Positions 23,415 to 25,934 of a stretch of DNA of 25,934 bases are shown here, piece by piece. The notes beneath the pieces are model-generated. The model had not been told where the DNA came from. It saw nothing but the letters and a program-made list of their open reading frames with translations, and did not search any database. Position numbers and translations under genes: made by a program. Positions within the stretch are counted from its first letter, which is position 1. The number at the start of each line of letters is the position of its first letter. Source of the stretch: a virus; IMG/VR virus record IMGVR_UViG_3300020470_000187, positions 1 through 25,934 of that record, one strand, 5' to 3'.

Positions 23415-25352
23415 TTATCCTCTTACCAGTGCTCCATTTGCATAACTTGATGTTATCTTATACCCGACACCTGATATCTGTTCACCAGAAGTAATTGTGT
23501 CTTTAACCATATTTATAGTGCTATCACCAACAGAAAAACTCAAATATAAGTCCTTCAATCCAATGACATCATTTGATTCGGGGAATGCTTGAATTTCTAT
23601 AATATTATTTGGTTTTATAGTTGAAGTTATGTTTACAGTTGAAATAATTACTTCACCATGATCATAATCAACAATTCCAGCTGATGCTACAACTAACTGA
23701 TTTCGAGATAATTCAGTATCTCCTTTGACAATTGCTAAAATACCTCTACCACTTCCATCTAAAGTGCCATCACTTCTTTTGTTAGGTATATCAGTAAAAT
23801 ATAAAGTATCACTTTGACCCTGAATGGTAAATCCAGTACTTTTAATATTTTTACCTTCTGGATTAATATGAAATTTGTTTCCGTAACATAATTCATATTG
23901 AGCAAATGTATTTGTTAATGCTCGAAGATTTCTTCTAATTCTTACCCTTGTAATATTTGAAGTAATTGCATCATCAATATTATCAATAACATTTAATATT
24001 TTACTATATTTAAATCTTCCACCAAATTTATTAATATCTGTTGATGATCCATATGTAAGTAAACCATTTGTGATACTAGTCTTTAATTCTGATACTGTGG
24101 TAACTTTTGATGCATCATAATATACAAAAGAGTCTAATTCAACATATAATAGCTTAAGATCAAGTATTTTTTGATTTATACCCGCTAACGAATAACTCTT
24201 TAAGTTTGATAAAATTGCACTTTTATCAAAATCAGAGACAAACTCACCATTTTTTGGTTTTATTGTAATAAAAACTGTTCCAAACTCAGGTGGATCAAGT
24301 TCTTCTCCTCCCACAACTGATACTGACTCAGTATTTGGATATATTTGTTGTATTATTGACTCGTAATCCCTAGCTGTAACTGCCCTGTATTGCGATGAAT
24401 ACAATCTAGGTGCAAAATACTTAATTGAACTAATTGTCTCAATGTCACCCCCATTAGCTGCGGCTGAGATTGTTGCAACAATTGGTGTGGTTGATGGTAA
24501 TTGTATTTGATTAGTAGATGATGTAACACTACCAGTATATTGGAATGATGCAGGACCATTTCCTTCAGTACCATCTGTGGTAATATAAGAAACTGTGATC
24601 ACTGCATCGTTTTCTAATTTTTTACCAAATACACCATCCCCAAATAATAACTCATATCTCTCATCAGTTGTTTCTTGTATTAAATATGTTTCTGATATAT
24701 CAGTAATGTTTAAAATATTATCTACTTTACGATATTCTCTACCTAAACCAGTATCAGATGCACCTTTTACGTAAACTTTAATGGTTGAAGTATCAATAAA
24801 TGAATTTTCAAGTATAAATCGTTGATCTAAAGACCCATCAACTAGGAAATTCTTTGATAAGTAAGTTCCTTGATATATGACTATGTTATTAAATGATCCA
24901 GTGCTACTTATTATATTGCCATCTGCATCAGTTGCCTGTGTTGTTGCAGTTGTAATTGACTCTGGAATTGAAAATACGTATGATGAGTCATTTGATGCTC
25001 CTACACACACCAAACCTGCTTGAAGAGTAAGAGTTGGTGTGTTTGTAGCAGTTGTAATGTTAAAAGAAACTGTTGCTTGAGCAGCAGTTCTTGATCTTGG
25101 CACATATCCAATGTTTCTTGCAAGAGAAACAACGTTTTCACGTAATGTAGCAGAGTCTAAGAACGACTCATTCACAATCATGTTAGAGTTAAACGCTGTA
25201 ATATACGTATTGTATGCTAAAGTATCAATTAGAACTGAAAAATTTGATCCTTCAAAGTCAAAATCGGTAAAATCTGAGTTTGCACGGAGATAATCTTTAA
25301 TTGAAGTCTTGATTTGATCAAAATCTAAATTAGTAAACTTAGTAAAAGGCAT
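23415..25352 (-). CDS. 6: baseplate wedge protein gp6 (645 aa)
   Basis: A homologue of T4 gp6 (about 660 residues), the baseplate J-like ring protein whose dimers link neighbouring wedges around the hub. The highly conserved N-terminal block is clear: DYLRANSDFTDFDFEGSNF (20-38), then VLIDTLAYNTYITAFNSNM (40-58), NESFLDSATLRENVVSLARN (61-80) and IGYVPRSRTA (81-90). The middle has LLFGDGVFGKKLENDAVITV, typical of baseplate J-like proteins, and the C-terminal half has ITARDYESIIQQIYPNTESV-type sequence (read here as VTARDYESIIQQIYPN), also characteristic. Length is normal for the family, with no truncation. The ATG directly abuts the gp25 stop (no gap), with only a weak AAGA upstream, so coupled translation from gp25 is likely. 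Its final codons provide the GAGG Shine-Dalgarno of the giant gene. Confidence 0.94.
   Translation of the reverse strand: MPFTKFTNLDFDQIKTSIKDYLRANSDFTDFDFEGSNFSVLIDTLAYNTYITAFNSNMIVNESFLDSATLRENVVSLARNIGYVPRSRTAAQATVSFNITTATNTPTLTLQAGLVCVGASNDSSYVFSIPESITTATTQATDADGNIISSTGSFNNIVIYQGTYLSKNFLVDGSLDQRFILENSFIDTSTIKVYVKGASDTGLGREYRKVDNILNITDISETYLIQETTDERYELLFGDGVFGKKLENDAVITVSYITTDGTEGNGPASFQYTGSVTSSTNQIQLPSTTPIVATISAAANGGDIETISSIKYFAPRLYSSQYRAVTARDYESIIQQIYPNTESVSVVGGEELDPPEFGTVFITIKPKNGEFVSDFDKSAILSNLKSYSLAGINQKILDLKLLYVELDSFVYYDASKVTTVSELKTSITNGLLTYGSSTDINKFGGRFKYSKILNVIDNIDDAITSNITRVRIRRNLRALTNTFAQYELCYGNKFHINPEGKNIKSTGFTIQGQSDTLYFTDIPNKRSDGTLDGSGRGILAIVKGDTELSRNQLVVASAGIVDYDHGEVIISTVNITSTIKPNNIIEIQAFPESNDVIGLKDLYLSFSVGDSTINMVKDTITSGEQISGVGYKITSSYANGALVRG
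23510..23517 (-). promoter_or_regulatory. candidate T4-type late promoter TATAAATA inside the end of gp6
   Basis: An exact TATAAATA on the minus strand, within the codons for NMVKDTI of gp6, 96 bases before the ATG of the giant gene. It could give the giant gene its own late transcript. It is inside a coding region, so it is less certain than the intergenic copies. Confidence 0.5.
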
Positions 25353-25754
25353 TTATCTTGTTGCTTCGAGCATGAATGTGAATTCTTGTGTAGGAACGTC
25401 TTGTCCAACAATGTTAAAGAACACTGTAACCTCAAATTCATTCAAATCTGGTCTTGGATCTACTTCAACTACTACATTATCTATTCGAGGTTCAAAATTT
25501 TCAAGTGTAATTTGAATTTGGTTCTGTATTACAGACGCAGTACCAAAATCTACAAAGTCAAATAGGCTATCACGTACCTCAGATCCCAATGCAGAGTTAA
25601 AAAACCTCTCAGTAGGGATTGTTTGGACTAAATTTCGTACAGATTTCTTAATTGCATTCTCATTTTTGAGAATTGTAAGATCTTTTGTGACTGGATGAGG
25701 GGTAAAAGACAAACTTATGTCCTTAAATGCCCTTGAAATCCGCTTTATTGCCAT
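25353..25754 (-). CDS. 25: baseplate wedge protein gp25 (133 aa)
   Basis: A homologue of T4 gp25 (132 residues), the small wedge protein with a lysozyme-like fold family name (GPW_gp25) that nucleates the sheath. The N-terminus ISRAFKDISLSFTPHPVTKD (6-25) and NENAIKKSVRNLV (31-43) are nearly invariant in marine T4-like phages, and the diagnostic EPR motif is at residues 88-90 (ENFEPRID), which in T4 contacts the sheath initiator/wedge core. Length is normal. The start gives an N-terminus that matches the family; AGGA lies 13 bases upstream, a weak and distant ribosome-binding site. The gene abuts gp6 without a gap, and together with gp6 and the giant gene it forms a tightly packed wedge operon headed by late-promoter-like octamers. 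Confidence 0.96.
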   Translation of the reverse strand: MAIKRISRAFKDISLSFTPHPVTKDLTILKNENAIKKSVRNLVQTIPTERFFNSALGSEVRDSLFDFVDFGTASVIQNQIQITLENFEPRIDNVVVEVDPRPDLNEFEVTVFFNIVGQDVPTQEFTFMLEATR

Positions 25755-25808
25755 ATTAACAAGAGTTTTCCTGTTTTATTTATGACACTTTTTTGTAAAT
25801 GTTATTAT
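25755..25808 (-). other. intergenic spacer upstream of gp25
   Basis: A 54-base A+T-rich gap with late-promoter-like octamers and no convincing hairpin terminator. Confidence 0.6.
25777..25784 (-). promoter_or_regulatory. near-consensus late promoter CATAAATA upstream of gp25
   Basis: The minus strand reads CATAAATA, one change from the T4 late consensus, 22 bases before the gp25 ATG. A second near match, GATAAATA, lies at 25813-25806 across the stop codon of the upstream gene. The first has the better spacing and lies in the gap; either could drive gp25, gp6 and the giant gene. Confidence 0.5.
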
Positions 25809-25934
25809 TTATCCTAAATTTGGTTCAATTTCGTCTTTTTGACTTCTTTCTTTGCTAGTTTTCCAAAAATAATTCTCTTCTGAACCCAATCCATCACGGT
25901 CATGACCGTTTTCTACCTGATAATAGACAGTTGA
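25809..25934 (-). CDS. C-terminal end of an unrecognised gene, cut by the window edge
   Basis: The minus strand is open from the window edge to a TAA at 25811-25809, giving 41 residues that begin STVYYQVENGHDRDGLG, continue SEENYFWKTSKERS and end DEIEPNLG. Codon use and coherent orientation with gp25 suggest a real gene end, and it leaves a normal 54-base gap before gp25. The tail is hydrophilic and charged. I do not recognise it; in T4-like phages the gene before 25 varies, so position does not identify it. Confidence 0.6.
   Translation of the reverse strand, partial: STVYYQVENGHDRDGLGSEENYFWKTSKERSQKDEIEPNLG

Noticed and set aside
24353-24574. 73-codon minus-strand frame inside gp6
   Set aside because: Alternate-frame shadow; rich in His, Gln and Leu as expected for a shifted reading of the gp6 codons.

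Overview
The window is one contiguous tail/baseplate block of a T4-like (straboviral/kyanoviral-type) contractile-tailed phage. It most resembles marine cyanomyoviruses and pelagimyophages: A+T-rich DNA, very close gp25 and gp6 matches, a DUF4815 structural protein, small GIGT/GVST-rich fibre genes, and T4-type late promoters (TATAAATA). I cannot decide between a Prochlorococcus/Synechococcus host and a SAR11-type host, because no host-linked metabolic gene lies here. Every convincing gene is on the minus strand, so transcription runs from high to low coordinates.

Layout in transcription order: the C-terminal 41 codons of an unrecognised gene (25934-25809); a 54-base gap with late-promoter-like octamers; gp25 (baseplate wedge, EPR motif); gp6 (baseplate wedge); a giant 4089-residue protein occupying the gene-7 position; a 26-base gap with a perfect late promoter; gp8 (baseplate wedge); a 2359-residue DUF4815 virion protein in the gene 9/10 position; a 64-residue coiled-coil protein; a 50-base gap with another perfect late promoter; a 112-residue fibre-adaptor-like protein; a 75-residue fibre-associated protein; a 541-residue tail-fibre-like protein; and the first nine codons of a further gene at the left edge. 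Outside the two gaps of 50-54 bases and the 26-base gap, genes abut or overlap by 0-4 bases, so no stretch over 100 bases is without a gene.

The order 25-6-(7)-8-(9/10)-fibres matches the T4 order 6-7-8-9-10, but the proteins in the 7, 8 and 10 slots are much larger than in T4 (4089, 522 and 2359 residues against about 1032, 334 and 602). The first ~300 residues of the giant protein look like the C-terminal wedge core of T4 gp7. The remaining ~3800 residues are a chain of small beta-rich modules, including a YHYH-type domain, a threefold ~120-residue repeat, many copies of an 'NGGxGY' module and many copies of an 'H-x-F-x-x-GD' module. Some modules also occur inside gp8 and the DUF4815 protein, so the adjacent baseplate genes appear to share and exchange building blocks. 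Together the genes would build the baseplate wedge and the fibres or decorations attached to it. I found no RNA genes, mobile elements, CRISPR arrays, attachment sites or clear terminators.
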